Below are positions 6,515-16,236 of a stretch of 42,378 bases of DNA, in pieces. The notes beneath the pieces are model-generated. The model was not told the DNA's origin, searched no databases, and saw only the letters and a program-made list of their open reading frames with translations. The DNA is from Candidatus Angelobacter sp. Gp1-AA117 (GTDB lineage: Bacteria > Acidobacteriota > Terriglobia > Terriglobales > Acidobacteriaceae), in assembly GCA_003223515.1 (NCBI GenBank), contig QHVI01000104.1, forward strand, positions 1 through 42,378, in the 5' to 3' direction. Each line of letters starts with the position of its first letter. The first letter of the stretch is position 1. The position numbers and the translations under genes are program-made.

Positions 6515-7936
6515 ATGCCTGCAGCCTCGCATCCGGAAAAAGACGCCAAACTTATCCGCGGCCTGTCATTGCTTGATTCCATCATGCTGCTGTCGGGCGG
6601 GATCATCGGTTCCGGCATTTTTCTTACCGCCAGGGATATCGCCATCAACACCCGCACGCCGCTGCTGTTTCTCTCCATCTGGGCCATCGGCATGGTCATT
6701 ACCATGCTGGCCTGCTTTGCGTTCGCGGAGATGGGAGCGATGTTCCCGGAAGCGGGAGGGCAGTATGTCTACGTCCGCGAGGCGTATGGAGAGTTCGTCG
6801 CTTTCCTTTATGGCTGGATGATCTTTACCGTCAGCGTTGCCGGAACCATTGCCGCCCTGGGCGCGGGATTTGCCACGTACATCGGCAGCATTTTCCCCGC
6901 GCTCAATGCCAGCCGGGCAGTACTTTCGCTCGGCGCGTTGACACTCACCCGCGGGCACCTGGTTGCGGTTGCGGCCATTGCCGTGCAGACCATCATCAAT
7001 ATCTTTGGCGTACGTCGTGGCGCTATTCTGCAGAACATCGCCACATGGGCGAAGTTTGCGGCCATCGCGGCGTTCGTGGTTTTAGGGTTGGCAATCGGCA
7101 AAGGATCATGGGGCCACTACTCAGCCGCGCTGCCCAGGCCCGAAAATGCGCCTCCCCTGTTCAGCGCCATGGGAGTGGCCTTGATTGCGGTTTTCTGGGC
7201 CTATGATGGCTGGGTCTACATCACATGGTCAGCGGGTGAAGTAAAGGACCCGCAGCGCAATCTTCCCCGCGCCCTGATCCTGGGACTCACGATTGTGGGC
7301 GTGGTTTATCTGGCCATCAATGCGGTCTATCTCTATGCGCTGCCCATGACCGAGATCGGGTCGCAGGAGGCGGTAGCGCAGGGCGCTGCGGTGGCCATGT
7401 TCTCACCTAGGGCTGCGAACTGGCTGGCGGCGATGATCGCGCTTTCCTGCTTTGGGGCCATGGCCTCATGCATCAATAGCGGCGCGCGCGTTTATTATGC
7501 CATGGCGGAAGATGGTGTCTTCTTTCGTGCCCTGGCCAAAGTAAATCCGCGCTGGCACACTCCGGTATGGAGTCTGATCCTGCAGGGGGTATGGTCCGTG
7601 ATCCTGGTGCTCAGCGGACGCTACGACCAGCTCTTTACCTACGTGATGTTCATGATGGTGCTGAGCTATGTGCTGACGGTGTTCGCGGTGTTCATCCTAC
7701 GGCGCAAGCTGCCCGACGCGCCCCGGCCTTACCGCTGCACCGGGTATCCATGGTTTCCGGCACTTTATGTAATCCTGGGCACCATCTGGGCTGTGAATGC
7801 CATGCTGGAAAAACCGCGCGAAGCCGGAGCAGGAATCGGGATTGTGCTTTTAGGCGCTCCTCTGTATCTCTTCTGGCGCAGGAAGAAAGATATGGCTACA
7901 GTGCAGATGAGTACCATCGAGACAAATCCGAAATAA
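6515..7936 (+). CDS. APC-family amino acid permease
   Basis: The start at 6515 was chosen because the frame upstream runs through a dispersed repeat and the family begins shortly before the first helix; this gives 473 residues, typical for the family. The glycine-rich motif of helix 1, SGGIIGSGIF, sits near residues 28-37, and about twelve hydrophobic segments follow. FWAYDGWVYITWSAGEVKDPQRNLPRALI-type sequence in the middle is characteristic of the LAT/SteT-like branch of amino acid/polyamine exchangers, as is SCFGAMASCINSGARVYYAMAEDG later. It would act in the inner membrane as an amino-acid antiporter or symporter; the substrate cannot be read from sequence. It is convergent with the S9 peptidase gene, and with that neighbour it fits use of peptides and amino acids. 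Confidence 0.88.
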   Translation: MPAASHPEKDAKLIRGLSLLDSIMLLSGGIIGSGIFLTARDIAINTRTPLLFLSIWAIGMVITMLACFAFAEMGAMFPEAGGQYVYVREAYGEFVAFLYGWMIFTVSVAGTIAALGAGFATYIGSIFPALNASRAVLSLGALTLTRGHLVAVAAIAVQTIINIFGVRRGAILQNIATWAKFAAIAAFVVLGLAIGKGSWGHYSAALPRPENAPPLFSAMGVALIAVFWAYDGWVYITWSAGEVKDPQRNLPRALILGLTIVGVVYLAINAVYLYALPMTEIGSQEAVAQGAAVAMFSPRAANWLAAMIALSCFGAMASCINSGARVYYAMAEDGVFFRALAKVNPRWHTPVWSLILQGVWSVILVLSGRYDQLFTYVMFMMVLSYVLTVFAVFILRRKLPDAPRPYRCTGYPWFPALYVILGTIWAVNAMLEKPREAGAGIGIVLLGAPLYLFWRRKKDMATVQMSTIETNPK

Positions 7937-7944
7937 CCGCAGAG

Positions 7945-8105
7945 CAATGTCGCTCGCTTCGCGGGCTCAGCGTTCTTTTCTTCCGCGTACCCGACAGCTT
8001 GCGTTGTGGGCTAGAAGAATAGCGCCAGCTTCGCTGGCTCGGTGCTCCCTGCCTCATTCTTTTCCCGACTTGGTGCTCCCTGGCTCATTGTCTTTCCAAC
8101 TCGGC
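7945..8105. repeat. Convergent intergenic spacer with hairpin and imperfect tandem repeats
   Basis: The 228-bp gap between the stops of the permease and the S9 peptidase contains a short hairpin GCCAGC-TTC-GCTGGC at 8024-8038 and two imperfect direct copies of GGTGCTCCCTG(G)CTCATT at about 8040-8090. No poly-T follows the hairpin, so it is not a classical terminator. I see no gene here. Confidence 0.5.
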
Positions 8106-8164
8106 TCTTCCCAGTCCGCAATTTCTCCCCTACATAATTCGATTTTGCATTGGTGAGTAACCCT

Positions 8165-10264
8165 TCAGTGCACGCCGAATTTGCGGTTGAAGAAATCTGC
8201 GGTGGCTGTGTAGCCGCGCACCCAGCTTCGCCATAGCAGGAGATCGTGAATCTCATCAGGAAAGATGATCTCTTCGAATTCCACATTCTGGGCCTTCAGG
8301 CGCTGGGCCAGATCGGTGGTCTCCTGGAAGGGAACGTTACGGTCATCATCGCCATGAATCAGCAACACCGGTGATTTCCATTGCGAGACCGTGGCCACAG
8401 GTGACGAGTCATAGGCCAGTTTCGCAGCCTGCTGAGTATCGGGCGGGCCATTGGGACCTTCCACAAAGAAACGAAGCTGGGTTGACCAGTCATGCACGCC
8501 GTGAAAGTCCACGCCGGCAGCGAAGATGTCTGAATTGCGCGAAAGTCCCAGTGCGGTGAGCAGTCCACCGTAAGAACCGCCCCAGATGCCGATGCGCTTT
8601 ACATCGACATACGGGAGCGTTTGGAGATACTTCGCGCCCGCCACTACGTCCTTATATTCACTGGAGCCGCGCCACGAACTGTTTGGGGCCTCACGGAAGG
8701 CGCGCCCGTACATAATGCCCAGGCGATAGTTCACCGAGAGCACTACATAGCCCAGGCCGGCAAGATACTGATTCTCGGCATAGGCGTTGTGGTAGTAGTA
8801 CATGTAATGGAAGCCGAGGAGCATCTGGCGGGGCGGGCCTCCGTGGACGAAGATCAGCGCCGGGGCTTTTTGCGGGTGATTGCGCGGGACGAAGAGCTGC
8901 CCATGAATCTCCAGCCCATCATCGCTGCGGAAGGTGACCTGCTGCGGCTCCACCAGTTGTGCTGATGGAAAATCAGGAGGCAGCACATTCCCGGCAATCA
9001 TCTCTCTGCCATGAGCAGTCAACTGGTACGGCATGGCCGGAGAAGTCGCGGTAGAGCCCAGGCAAACAATGGTCTTCCCGTCTGCAAGCATGTGTGGCTG
9101 CCACTCAATGGTCTTCCCCCGGGTCACCGCCTGCTGCGGCCCACCGGAAACACCCACGCGCCAGACGTGGCGGCGGTCTACATCATCTTCATTCGAGGTA
9201 TAGAGCAGGGCCGTTCCATCGGGCGTGAGCTCCACATCTTCCACATCAAAGTTGCCCGGCGTCAGCAGCACTGGGTTGCCGCCCTCGGTAGAGACTGAAT
9301 AGAGATGATTTCTTCCATCCTGCTCCGAACAGAAAACGATCCTTCCGCCAGCGGCAAACTTCAGCGACTCCAGGGCAAATGGAGGGAAAGAGCCATTCAG
9401 ATCGTTGCTGCTGTGCCACACCTGGTGCGCCTCCATGGTTGTGGCATCGGCCAGCCAGATGGCCCAGGGACGCGGGCGCTGCGGAATAAGAGGAAGATGA
9501 TTCTGCTGGCCTCCGGTGCGGATGAAGACAAGCTGCTTGCCATCTGCTGACCAGCGCACTACCAGATCGCGGTCAGCGCTGGGCGCGACATAATGCACGC
9601 GCTCGGGAGAAAGATCGTAAATCACCACCAGGCTGTGGTCGTGGCGGTCAGAGATGTAGGCGATGTGTTTGCTGTCGGGCGACCATTGCGCACCGCTTTC
9701 ATCGCCGCGCAACTCGGTAAGCTGGCGCGCAGGTTTATCTGCGGCAACCGGCGCAAGCCACAAATGATGTTTTGCCGTCCACACGGCCCATTGTGCATCG
9801 GGAGAAATCTGGATGTCGGCGCAGTCCTCCTGCTCGCAACCCATGTCGCCCAGCAGGCGGGGTTTGCCGGTCTCGACATCGGCGGCCCACACCTGCTGCT
9901 TCGGCTCCTTGAGTTCGCTGGTGGGGTTGGCTACATGGCCTTCCCTGCCGGTTTCTGAACCACGGGCATAAACGACCGCGCGTCCATCCGGAGTAAGACG
10001 CAGGCTGAGAATCTGCTGGCCATCATCACCCTGGTAATGCGTGACCTGGCGCGCCTGAAAGCCGGGCGCATCCGCCGCCCAGACATTGCGTTCGCCTTTC
10101 AGGTTGAAGACCCAGCCCATACGGGGCGACTGCTTTGCAGTGGTGAGATCGGTGGGAAAAGGCGAACTCATCACCTGCTCCACGGTGAATGGACGCGTTT
10201 GAGCAAAGGTCGATACAGCACAGAAGACAATCAGCGATAGAAACATCAGCCTGGCGGTTTTCAT
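8165..10264 (-). CDS. Exported S9 prolyl-oligopeptidase-family peptidase
   Basis: The start at 10264 gives a good Sec signal peptide (MKTARLMFLSLIVFCAVSTFA) and 699 residues; the open frame extends 29 residues further upstream without such a feature. Residues about 30-420 contain WD40/PD40-like propeller repeats (SPDAQWAVW, WSPDSKHIAYISD, WSADGKQLVFIR, TPDGTALLYTS). The C-terminal alpha/beta-hydrolase domain has HGGPP, the nucleophile elbow GIWGGSYGG, the acid in HGDDDRNVPF and the catalytic His in FPDEIHDLL, so the Ser-Asp-His triad is complete. Family members are dipeptidyl or acylaminoacyl peptidases acting on short peptides. The signal places it outside the cytoplasm. It is transcribed divergently from an exported M16 pair, consistent with a peptide-degrading locus. 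Confidence 0.92.
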   Translation of the reverse strand: MKTARLMFLSLIVFCAVSTFAQTRPFTVEQVMSSPFPTDLTTAKQSPRMGWVFNLKGERNVWAADAPGFQARQVTHYQGDDGQQILSLRLTPDGRAVVYARGSETGREGHVANPTSELKEPKQQVWAADVETGKPRLLGDMGCEQEDCADIQISPDAQWAVWTAKHHLWLAPVAADKPARQLTELRGDESGAQWSPDSKHIAYISDRHDHSLVVIYDLSPERVHYVAPSADRDLVVRWSADGKQLVFIRTGGQQNHLPLIPQRPRPWAIWLADATTMEAHQVWHSSNDLNGSFPPFALESLKFAAGGRIVFCSEQDGRNHLYSVSTEGGNPVLLTPGNFDVEDVELTPDGTALLYTSNEDDVDRRHVWRVGVSGGPQQAVTRGKTIEWQPHMLADGKTIVCLGSTATSPAMPYQLTAHGREMIAGNVLPPDFPSAQLVEPQQVTFRSDDGLEIHGQLFVPRNHPQKAPALIFVHGGPPRQMLLGFHYMYYYHNAYAENQYLAGLGYVVLSVNYRLGIMYGRAFREAPNSSWRGSSEYKDVVAGAKYLQTLPYVDVKRIGIWGGSYGGLLTALGLSRNSDIFAAGVDFHGVHDWSTQLRFFVEGPNGPPDTQQAAKLAYDSSPVATVSQWKSPVLLIHGDDDRNVPFQETTDLAQRLKAQNVEFEEIIFPDEIHDLLLWRSWVRGYTATADFFNRKFGVH

Positions 10265-10416
10265 AAGCGGACAATGATAAACCAAGCGGAAGAATCGGGG
10301 GATCGGGAGATCGCCGTGATCGGGCGATCGGAAGTCGCGATGGAAGGTCATGCCTGACTTGGCCGAGTGCTATCCAAGGGCTACAGCCAACCTAAGTTCC
10401 TGCGGTATCCTAATAT

Positions 10417-11961
10417 ATGACTCCTATGAGAAATGTGTTTTTACGCTCCATTGCAAGTGTTTTTCTGTTTCTGTTCTTTGCTGCCACACTTCAAGCCCAG
10501 GATCTGGCTTCTTTTGAAAAAAGAACCACGGTGAAAAAACTGCCCAACGGCTTGACCGTGGTGATTGTTGAACGGCCTGAGGCTCCGGTCTTCTCCTTCT
10601 ATACGCACGTTGACGCCGGCGCGGCGCAGGAAGTGCTGGGCATCACCGGCCTGGCGCACATGTTCGAGCACATGGCATTTAAGGGCACAGACAAGATCGG
10701 CACCAGGGACTATGCCGCTGAGAAAGTAGCGCTTGCAAAAGTAGAAGTGGCCTACGCTGCTTACCTGAAAGAAAACTTGAAAGAAACCGGGCGCGATCCT
10801 AAAAAACTGGCGGAACTGGAAAAAGCCTGGAAGGACGCTGTTGCAGCCGCCAATCAATACGTTAAGCCGAATGAGTTCTCGCAGATTATCGAGAGCCAGG
10901 GTGGCGTGGGCATCAACGCTTTTACCAACTGGGATGAAACCGGGTACTTCTATTCGTTCCCGGAAAACCGTCTGGAATTGTGGGCCTATCTTGAGTCAGA
11001 ACGGTTCCTGCATCCGGTAATGCGCGAGTTCTATAAAGAGCGTGACGTGGTCTATGAAGAGCGTCGCCTGCGCACTGACAGCTCTCCGCAAGGACGATTG
11101 ATTGAACAATTCCTGGGCTCGGCGTACTTTGCGCACCCTTATGGACGCCCGGTGGTTGGCTATCCTTCCGATCTTCGCGCCTTCTCGGCCACCGACGCGC
11201 TTAACTTCTATCACAAGTATTACGTTCCGGCGAACATCGTCATTACCGTGGTCGGAGACCTGAAAGCCTCGGAGGCGATGCCGGTCATCGAGAAATATTT
11301 TGGGCGCATCCCTGCCGCACCTGCGCCGGAACCGCTGCGCACCAGCGAGCCGCCACAGCGCGCGACCCGCGAGGCCATCCTGCACGAACACAGCCAGCCT
11401 TTGTATATCGAGGGCTATCATCGTCCGGATTTTCGCGATCCCGATGACGCCGTGTATGACGTGCTCTCAGACCTGCTCTCAAAAGGACGTACCTCTCGCC
11501 TCTACCGCTCGCTGGTGCGCGACAAGCAAATTGCGGTTGCCGCCGAGGGAGGCAGTTTTCCCGGCAGCAAGTATCCGAGCCTTTTCTACTTCTTCGCCGT
11601 TCCTTCTGAAGGACACCCGGCCAAAGAGATGGAGAAGCCCATTCACGATGAAATTGAACATTTGAAAACTCAGGATGTCAGCGATGAAGAGCTGCAATCG
11701 GTGAAGACCCGCGCCAAGGCCGATCTCATACGCGGGCTTGCAGACAATCAGGGTCTGGCTTCACAACTGGGAACCGCCCAGGCCCGCTATGGCGACTGGC
11801 GCGAACTGTTCCGTGACATTGACCGTATCGAGCACGTCACAAAGGCGGACATCCGCCGTGTAGCCAACAAGACGTTCAGTGACGAGAACCGGACAATCGC
11901 GATGATCGAAACCGAGCAGCCACAAGCCCCGGCAGCCGCGGATAAAGGAGCACAGCAATAA
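10417..11961 (+). CDS. Exported M16 zinc peptidase, catalytic subunit
   Basis: The 514-residue protein has an N-terminal signal peptide (LRSIASVFLFLFFAATLQAQ); an alternative ATG nine bases downstream would also keep it. The inverted zinc motif HxxEH is present as HMFEHMAFKGT near residues 88-98, preceded by GLA as is usual, and a C-terminal M16_C domain follows (YHKYYVPANIVITVVGDL, then SDLLSKGRTSRLYRSLV). The two-domain layout of about 500 residues is the M16B type, which works as a heterodimer with a catalytically inactive partner. The next gene overlaps by one base (TAATG) and encodes just such a partner. The likely role is degradation of peptides in the periplasm. The relevant promoter region is the 152-bp gap shared with the divergent S9 gene, which contains GATCGGG-type short repeats. 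Confidence 0.93.
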   Translation: MTPMRNVFLRSIASVFLFLFFAATLQAQDLASFEKRTTVKKLPNGLTVVIVERPEAPVFSFYTHVDAGAAQEVLGITGLAHMFEHMAFKGTDKIGTRDYAAEKVALAKVEVAYAAYLKENLKETGRDPKKLAELEKAWKDAVAAANQYVKPNEFSQIIESQGGVGINAFTNWDETGYFYSFPENRLELWAYLESERFLHPVMREFYKERDVVYEERRLRTDSSPQGRLIEQFLGSAYFAHPYGRPVVGYPSDLRAFSATDALNFYHKYYVPANIVITVVGDLKASEAMPVIEKYFGRIPAAPAPEPLRTSEPPQRATREAILHEHSQPLYIEGYHRPDFRDPDDAVYDVLSDLLSKGRTSRLYRSLVRDKQIAVAAEGGSFPGSKYPSLFYFFAVPSEGHPAKEMEKPIHDEIEHLKTQDVSDEELQSVKTRAKADLIRGLADNQGLASQLGTAQARYGDWRELFRDIDRIEHVTKADIRRVANKTFSDENRTIAMIETEQPQAPAAADKGAQQ

Positions 11962-13475
11962 TGACGAAGACCTGCCGGATTTCAGCTTTCCTTCTTCTGC
12001 TGGCCTGCTCCCTCTCTTTGTCTATGGCCCAGACGACCGCAAAGAAGCCTTCGTCGGGCAAGCCGGAGAAAACATCGTCTTCAAATGCGAACGGGGCCAC
12101 CTCGTGGAAACAGATACCCATACCTCCATTGCACCAGTTCCATCCGCAGGAGCCGAAACGGGTGGAATTGCCCAACGGACTAATCGTGTTTCTGCAGGAA
12201 GACCATGAGCTGCCGTTGATCGATGGAACCTTTCGTATCCGCGGCGGCTCACGTGATGAATCTGCCGATAAAACCGGGCTGATGGACATCTACTCTGAGG
12301 TTTGGCGCACGGGCGGCACTAAGAGCAAGACCGGTGATCAGCTTGACGATGAACTGGAGATGAAGGCGGCCCGGGTCGAGACCTTCGACGGCGCCGATTC
12401 AACCTTTCTTAGCTGGTCATCCTTGAAAGAAGACTTTGACCAGGTATTGCCGGCGGTGCTGGACATTCTGGAGAACCCGGAGTTCCGCCAGGAGAAGATT
12501 GATCTGGCCAAACAGGAAGTCGCCAGCTTCATTTCGCGGCGCAACGATGACGTGAACCAGATCGCCCAGCGCGAATCCACGCGGCTGGCTTATGGTGCGG
12601 ATAATCCTTATGCCCGCATCGCGGAGTATGACACCGTTGCCGCGATCACCCGTGATGATCTTGTGAAATGGCACAAGCGCACCGTAGCGCCCAATAACAT
12701 GATCCTGGGCGTTACCGGAGACTTTGATGCAGCAGTGATGGAGCGCAAGCTGCGCGATATGTTTGGCAAGCTTCCCCAGGGCGAGCCATTCCCCAAGAGT
12801 CAGATTTCCTTCCATGACCCCACACCCGGAATTTACTTCATTGAAAAAGATGATGTGAATCAAAGCGCGATCGAAATAGTGGATCTAGGCATCGAACGCC
12901 GCAATCCTGACTTCTACGCTGTGGAAGTCATGAACGAACTATTCGGTGGAGGCTTTTCTTCCCGGCTGGTCTCGAACATCCGCACCAAAGAAGGGCTCGC
13001 TTACAGTGTGGGCGGAGGCGTAGGCGCTGCTTATGATCATCCTGGTGTGCTCCGTATCAGTATGGGTACCAAGAGCGGCAGTACGGCGGCAGCCATTGAT
13101 GCGCTGAACAAGCAGATTGCCGACTTGGTCAATGGCGGCGTCAAAGAGGAAGAAATCCACAAGGCTAAAGATTCCATTCTCAACTCGTTCATCTTCTCGT
13201 TCGATTCCAAAGAGAAGGTGCTGGGCGAGCGCATGTCGTACGAGTTCTATGGTTACCCGCAGGATTCGCTGGAACGCTACCGCGCCGGAATCGAGAAAGT
13301 AACTCCTGAGGATGTGAACCGCGTCGCCAAAAAATACGTCCATCCGGAAAAACTGGCGGTGCTGGTGGTGGGGAATGCCAGGGACTTTGACCGCGATCTG
13401 GCCACCTTCGGGAAGGTAACCCCCATCGACATCAGGATTCCGGCGCCGAAGAAGGCTACTGAAAATAGCCGCTAG
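11961..13475 (+). CDS. Exported M16-family protein, non-catalytic subunit
   Basis: The 504-residue protein overlaps the stop of the catalytic gene by one base, so translation is coupled. It begins with a signal peptide (ISAFLLLLACSLSLSMAQ) and a low-complexity Lys/Ser/Thr linker. It has the M16 fold (VELPNGLIVFLQEDHELPLID; later EVMNELFGGGFSSRLVSNIR and RTKEGLAYSVGGG), including the RxxxGLAYS region typical of the inactive partner that completes the substrate site. At the position of HxxEH it reads LMDIYSEVWRTGG, so the zinc ligands are lost. This active/inactive pairing is established for M16B heterodimers and mitochondrial processing peptidase. It probably forms one enzyme with the preceding product in the periplasm. 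Confidence 0.92.
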   Translation: MTKTCRISAFLLLLACSLSLSMAQTTAKKPSSGKPEKTSSSNANGATSWKQIPIPPLHQFHPQEPKRVELPNGLIVFLQEDHELPLIDGTFRIRGGSRDESADKTGLMDIYSEVWRTGGTKSKTGDQLDDELEMKAARVETFDGADSTFLSWSSLKEDFDQVLPAVLDILENPEFRQEKIDLAKQEVASFISRRNDDVNQIAQRESTRLAYGADNPYARIAEYDTVAAITRDDLVKWHKRTVAPNNMILGVTGDFDAAVMERKLRDMFGKLPQGEPFPKSQISFHDPTPGIYFIEKDDVNQSAIEIVDLGIERRNPDFYAVEVMNELFGGGFSSRLVSNIRTKEGLAYSVGGGVGAAYDHPGVLRISMGTKSGSTAAAIDALNKQIADLVNGGVKEEEIHKAKDSILNSFIFSFDSKEKVLGERMSYEFYGYPQDSLERYRAGIEKVTPEDVNRVAKKYVHPEKLAVLVVGNARDFDRDLATFGKVTPIDIRIPAPKKATENSR

Positions 13476-13533
13476 GCGTTGGCTGTTAGCCTTGACTCCA
13501 ATGCCCTTAGGACAAGACAGCCAACAACATCGC

Positions 13534-13561
13534 TGTGCCGCCCCTACGGAGCTTGTCTCTG
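13534..13561. repeat. CCGCCCCTACGG-type palindromic repeat
   Basis: This short repeat in the spacer after the M16 genes closely matches the reverse complement of part of the hairpin cluster at 19212-19235 (GCCCC-GTA-GGGGC core followed by GACACAGC). The rest of the 185-bp spacer has no gene that I can support. Confidence 0.55.
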
Positions 13562-13660
13562 TTGCTTCTTTCATTTCCCAGCGCTTAACTACCCCGCATT
13601 TTCGCTTTACTTTCGCCCTATCGCCTGCTATGGTTATGGGTGAACAAAAAGCGAAAGTAG

Positions 13661-14683
13661 ATGCTGAACATGTCCTCCTGCTCTCTTTTCCCTCAACTCC
13701 AGCCCGGTGAACGGCTGGTAGGTATTGCCAAACTGGCGGCTGAAGGCGAAGCCGTAGACGAAGGCCACAACGTCGAGTACATCACCCTGGAAAATCGCTC
13801 GGTGCTCACCCGCTGCCTTGCCCCGCGCATGCCCTTTGTCTGGATGATCAATCCCTACCGCGGCTGTGAATTCGCCTGCAAGTATTGTTATGCCCGATAC
13901 ACGCACGAGTTCATGGAGTTGCGTGACGGCCTGGACTTCGAGCGCAAAATCTACGTGAAGCAGAACACTGCCTGGGTGCTGCGGCAGGAGTTGAAGAAAG
14001 TACGGGCCGGTGAAGACATCGCCATTGGCACCGCGACTGACCCGTATCAACCCGCCGAGCGCCGCTTTGGCATCACCCGCGCGATTCTCGAGGAGTTTGC
14101 CCGCCACCAGGGATTCGATATCGGCCTGGTCACCAAATCCAATCTCATCCTGCGCGATATTGAGGTTCTGAAGAGAATCGCGGAAAACAACCTGCTCTCT
14201 ATTCACATCACGGTCACCACCACCAACACGGACCTGGCTCGTATCCTGGAGCCGCGTGCTCCCCGCCCCGATCTGCGCCTGCTGGCGGTGCAGAAACTCA
14301 CCGAGGCCGGCATCCGCACCGGGGTAAACGTCTGCCCGGTGCTGCCTGGGATCACCGATCAGCCGCTGGAACTGGAGAAAACCATCAAAGCTGCTGCGGA
14401 GGCCGGGGCCGCGTATGTCCATGCCAACCCGCTGTTTTTGAAGCCCTGCTCGGAAAAAGTCTTCATGCCATGTCTGGAAGAAAAGTTCCCGCAGCTTGTT
14501 CCTCTTTATAAGAAGCGCTACGAAGGCAGGGCTTACCTGCCTGAGGAGTATCACAAGCGGATTTCCACGCTGGTGAAGAAGTACGGCGAAAAGTACAGGC
14601 TGGGGCTGCGCAACCTGGTGAAAACCCGCAAACCCAGTATGCCGCAACCCTCTGAGCAGCAACTGCAGATGTTTGGCACGTAA
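13661..14683 (+). CDS. SplB-like radical SAM protein (COG1533)
   Basis: The 340-residue protein carries the radical SAM cluster motif CEFACKYC (CxxxCxxC) near residues 72-79 within NPYRGCEFACKYCYARYTHE, followed by the SAM-binding TIM-barrel segments AIGTATDPYQPAE and GLVTKSNLILRD. This NPYRGCxHxCxYCxAR pattern is that of the COG1533/Rv2578c-like group related to spore photoproduct lyase. Further Cys residues (VNVCPVLPG, KPCSEKVFMPC) lie in the C-terminal half but do not form a clear auxiliary-cluster motif. The alternative ATG at 13670 is possible. It appears to be a single-gene unit. The substrate is unknown, and no peptide-modification partner is next to it. Confidence 0.88.
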   Translation: MLNMSSCSLFPQLQPGERLVGIAKLAAEGEAVDEGHNVEYITLENRSVLTRCLAPRMPFVWMINPYRGCEFACKYCYARYTHEFMELRDGLDFERKIYVKQNTAWVLRQELKKVRAGEDIAIGTATDPYQPAERRFGITRAILEEFARHQGFDIGLVTKSNLILRDIEVLKRIAENNLLSIHITVTTTNTDLARILEPRAPRPDLRLLAVQKLTEAGIRTGVNVCPVLPGITDQPLELEKTIKAAAEAGAAYVHANPLFLKPCSEKVFMPCLEEKFPQLVPLYKKRYEGRAYLPEEYHKRISTLVKKYGEKYRLGLRNLVKTRKPSMPQPSEQQLQMFGT

Positions 14684-14841
14684 TATCAAATCGCCACGGA
14701 GATCAGACAAAAACCTTACCACTGATGAAAAACGGAGGAACGCTGATTCAGGGTGGGAGCAACAGCGCATAAATCTGTGGGATGTCTTTTACTTCTGGGG
14801 TAAAATCTAGCCGCATTTCCTGATTTATTGAACGGACACTT

Positions 14842-15963
14842 ATGCTGGCAGGCCCCGAGATCACCCAAGTCGGAAAATATCTTTTCACTCTCAAGGAATT
14901 CAAAGAGCAGATCCAGATCATTGTCGTGGTATTCGGTTCCGTGCTGGCCCTGACCAGGAGCCTCATTCAATACACCCATAGCCGCGTCAACGTGATAGCG
15001 CGAAGAAACAAGGAGCTGCACCGGGCCGGCGAACTGGTGGGATTCCTGTCACAGCTTTCTACGGCCAAGCTGCCGGAAGAGCAGAATCTTGCTCTGCATA
15101 AGGAAGTGCAGGTCTCTCTTGAGCATGCCCTGCAGGATATTGACAAGCTGAATCTCAAGCTCCTGGCGTTGGAAAAAGATCCCAACTCCCATCTGAATCC
15201 GGCGCAAAAGATATTTCTGTTTTTCCGTCCTAAAGGCTGGCGCAGTGTTACGTTTGTATTGCTTACTTATGCCTGTGTGATCGGCGCTGTGGCCATAGCC
15301 ATGGTGAAACACGCATCAGTGCACCTGGGATACCTTCTTGAAGTCGGCACGCCTTTCCTGTTGGGCTTCCTGTTTCACCACTGGGCTCTGGAAGAGCGCC
15401 GGCGTGTCCTGGGAGCGGCCCACCGCCGCAACACCCGCTTCTTTTTCTTTCACATGCCGGAGCAACTGCGGGTATTCCTGGCGCAAATTGTGTTTCTGCT
15501 GAATTGCATGCTGATCGTGGCCATGGGATCTATCCAGGTATTCAAGCATCCATTTACCAACGTGCTCGGCTTCATCATTCCCTTTTGTTTCTTCTCATTC
15601 TCAGCATTCGTCTTCTACAGCTGGGGACGCGCGGAACTCCAATGGCAAGACAGCCCGGCGCAACTGCAGCCCTTCCATGTTGCTCTGGGCAAACTGCGGC
15701 GCAGCCTGGTTGGCACTCTTTCACTCCTGCTGGCCTTCCCCGTAAGTGGTCTTTCGTTTTTTCTTGCTTTCGGATCTGCCATGAACGTATTTTTGAACCC
15801 ACAATCCAAAACGGTCTTTCTTTCTCTGCTGCTCATATTCATTACCATGACCTCGCTGCCTGCGTACGGCGCAATCCGCATTGCCAGAATCGAAGGTTCG
15901 CGAAGGTATGCCTCTGAACCCGCACAGGAAACTGCCGCAGAGGCGCTTGCAACTTCAGCCTGA
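14842..15963 (+). CDS. Polytopic membrane protein of unknown function
   Basis: I do not recognise this 373-residue protein. An N-terminal hydrophobic stretch (FKEQIQIIVVVFGSVLALTRSLI, residues about 16-38, too polar at the start for a signal peptide) is followed by a charged helical region of about 90 residues with Leu/Glu/Lys periodicity that may be coiled coil. Six further hydrophobic segments follow (about residues 132-152, 155-177, 215-235, 238-258, 290-318 and 320-345). The C-terminus is short and cytoplasmic-looking. It lacks motifs for transport or catalysis. The upstream 158 bp hold no recognisable gene. The gene is not obviously part of an operon with its neighbours. Confidence 0.75.
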   Translation: MLAGPEITQVGKYLFTLKEFKEQIQIIVVVFGSVLALTRSLIQYTHSRVNVIARRNKELHRAGELVGFLSQLSTAKLPEEQNLALHKEVQVSLEHALQDIDKLNLKLLALEKDPNSHLNPAQKIFLFFRPKGWRSVTFVLLTYACVIGAVAIAMVKHASVHLGYLLEVGTPFLLGFLFHHWALEERRRVLGAAHRRNTRFFFFHMPEQLRVFLAQIVFLLNCMLIVAMGSIQVFKHPFTNVLGFIIPFCFFSFSAFVFYSWGRAELQWQDSPAQLQPFHVALGKLRRSLVGTLSLLLAFPVSGLSFFLAFGSAMNVFLNPQSKTVFLSLLLIFITMTSLPAYGAIRIARIEGSRRYASEPAQETAAEALATSA

Positions 15964-16017
15964 AGACATCTGGCAAATGGGTAATTTGGTAGATGAGTAA
16001 ATGAAAACCGTTTCTCT

Positions 16018-16048
16018 CACCCCAAAGAACGCGAAGGGCGCAAAGGAA
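16018..16048 (+). repeat. CTCTGCG-type intergenic repeat, divergent copy 3
   Basis: The sequence CAAAGAACGCGAAGGGCGCAAAG is a diverged relative of the CCGCAGAGGACGCAGAG repeats elsewhere in the window. No matching inverted copy is evident nearby. Confidence 0.55.
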
Positions 16049-16119
16049 CCGCTGTAAATTTCTAAGGTAATTTTCTTCTCTCAGCACTCTATTGCCGGCA
16101 CCTTAGAACGTGCATCCCT

Positions 16120-16222
16120 GCTGAAATTCAGCGGCATCTCACCCAGCAATTCAAAGTACCTGACTGTACAACGGCACCTTACCAGTTCCCCTGAAGGAAC
16201 CGCATTGTACAGAGACAGGTTA
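16120..16222. other. Inverted repeats upstream of YVTN propeller gene
   Basis: Within the 273-bp gap before the propeller gene I see a perfect palindrome GCTGAA-A-TTCAGC (16120-16132) and an inverted pair CTGTACAA/TTGTACAG about 32 nt apart just upstream of the start codon. They could be operator or leader structures; there is no direct evidence. Confidence 0.4.
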
Positions 16223-16236
16223 AAGAAAGGTGCCAC

